Shown in pieces: positions 62,912-64,000 of a stretch of 64,000 nucleotides of DNA. Origin of the DNA: Casuarius casuarius (Eukaryota > Chordata > Aves > Casuariiformes > Casuariidae); assembly GCA_003342895.1 (NCBI GenBank), contig PTFA01000012.1, positions 6,868,252-6,932,251 on the forward strand. Reading direction: 5' to 3'. Both the position numbers and the translations under genes were made by a program. How positions within the stretch are numbered: the first letter of the stretch is position 1; every line of letters begins with the position of its first letter. A model generated the notes under the pieces. The model worked only from the letters and a program-made list of their open reading frames with translations, ran no database searches and had not been told where the DNA came from.

Positions 62912-64000
62912 TCAAACCAGGACTCAAAAATGAAGTCTGAGATTTTCTTTTAAAAGCTAGCAACTTCATTTAATATTCTTAGATGAATATAACATATCTA
63001 CAGACTAGACGGAAGATGCAATTGTCAGATATTAATAAGGCTGTCTGTGAATCACACTGGCAGGTAAGCCCTCTGAAAGATCAGAAGGAAGTCAGCAGTT
63101 CTGTCCTAAACACACAGTTTAAACAATGTGCGGCACAGAAGACATGGCATCACACATTTCAGCAATGAGGCTAAACCAGTATTTAGCTGCTCATTAACTT
63201 CGTCATTTTGTCTTTTCTACGCTCCAAATAAAGCTACCATCTTGAAGAAAACAGTATGTAGTTAAAGACTGTAGCACACAAATGTCAGTGTGTTGAGACT
63301 AAACAGGCAGACTTAACCCTCGCATTTCCTGTTGACTGACTGCTTTTAAACAGTAAGGTTTTTAATGTAAGAAAACTAAGGTGGTCGTTCCCTCACTGAG
63401 CATCTTGGTCAGATTAGTGCAGGTCTTGAACAGAGTTGGGACCTTCCGAATCACAAGACTTCTGTCACCGAAGGAGGGTAGCGCAATTAGAAAGCGGCCG
63501 CCTTTCACATCAGAAGGAGCCCCAAAGATACCGCAGATACCTGTTCATAGGTGAAAAGTGATCAGATTTGGAGCTCCTGGATCCTCTTCCAGAGGGCTGG
63601 CACCACACTATACTCTTTTTCCTGCTCTGTGTTAATGGTCATGAGATTTTAGGAGCATGGAAAACGCATAGTTTTCCCATAACTGTTGCAGAAAACAACA
63701 ACTTGAGGGGAAGACTTGTTTAAGCCTGTGTTTCACAATATATGAAGATACTATCTGTCTTTTTTGAAAAGATTTAAATCTAAGAGTATCTAGCAAGCAT
63801 GTATTAAATGCGATTTCTCTCTCCAACCACACATTTAGAGATCTGTGTTCTGAGTTAATTATAAAAACAAATTTAAATGATTTCCACATGTCATGGGAAC
63901 ACACAAAACGGGCACATCCTTCACACACAGGCCAAATCGGACACACCATGGTCTAAATTCAAGACCCTCTTCTAAAGGTTGGGTGCAAACCTCCCCAAGA

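Larger units (their letters stand above)
60401..64000. other. Non-coding AT-rich sequence to window end
   Basis: No gene was recognised. It contains A10GGGGCGGGGGG (62620-62640), a G9 run (62903-62911), a 17-bp-period duplication at 61200-61230 and a lone GCGGCCGC site at 63494-63501. The open frame at 63632-63949 (minus, 105 codons) and others match no family. The window ends in ordinary sequence, so whatever lies beyond is unknown. Confidence 0.65.

Noticed and set aside
63475..63550. tRNA gene
   Set aside because: A D-arm-like word and a weak anticodon-like stem are present, but no T-arm (GGTTCGA) or acceptor pairing can be seen.
1..64000. Endogenous retrovirus or solo LTR
   Set aside because: I found no gag, pol or env motifs, no primer-binding site and no paired terminal repeats. 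A solo LTR of an unfamiliar family could still be missed by eye.
1..64000. CRISPR array, operons, ribosome binding sites or rRNA
   Set aside because: There are no regularly spaced repeats and no dense coding. The sequence is vertebrate nuclear DNA.

Overview
The window looks like avian nuclear DNA, most likely from a macrochromosome. It is AT-rich. Every recognisable interspersed repeat is a CR1-type LINE or a very old MIR/CORE-SINE-like relic, and no L1 or Alu sequence was recognised. The youngest element carries the tandem octamer tail that ends avian CR1 copies. There is no bacterial or organellar gene organisation. One undetermined base (N, at 35909) lies inside a poly-T run. The species cannot be named from this sequence.

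I found no host protein-coding gene, exon or RNA gene that I can defend. Nearly all open frames are 60-120 codons long, which is what chance gives in 64 kb. The exceptions are frames inside CR1 copies and frames in a short GC-rich patch. The window is therefore either part of a gene desert or the interior of a very long intron.

Layout: 1-8540 is single-copy non-coding sequence with simple repeats. A degraded antisense CR1 with an internal deletion lies at 8541-9066. More non-coding sequence follows to a GC-rich patch at 12985-13320, and AT-rich sequence then runs to 21758. The best-preserved element is a 5'-truncated sense CR1 at 21759-23506. It keeps the reverse transcriptase and C-terminal parts of ORF2, broken by one stop, three frameshifts and a small deletion. 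Beyond it are much older CR1/L3-like relics at 31535-31795 (+), 39165-39433 (+) and 47640-47890 (-). MIR-like SINE relics lie at 34176-34345 (-), 35030-35170 (+) and, weakly, 60246-60400 (-). The rest is non-coding sequence with microsatellites, including a (TG)n/CGCG tract at 55374-55436 and a C15 run at 14904-14918.

No genes act together here. What the sequence does record is layered CR1 activity: at least two age classes, with sequence-level evidence of how each copy decayed. Some non-repeat stretches are worth testing as conserved non-coding elements or as promoter or lncRNA sequence (5880-6010, 11760-12060, 12985-13320, 45205-45425). I found no convincing undescribed biological system.
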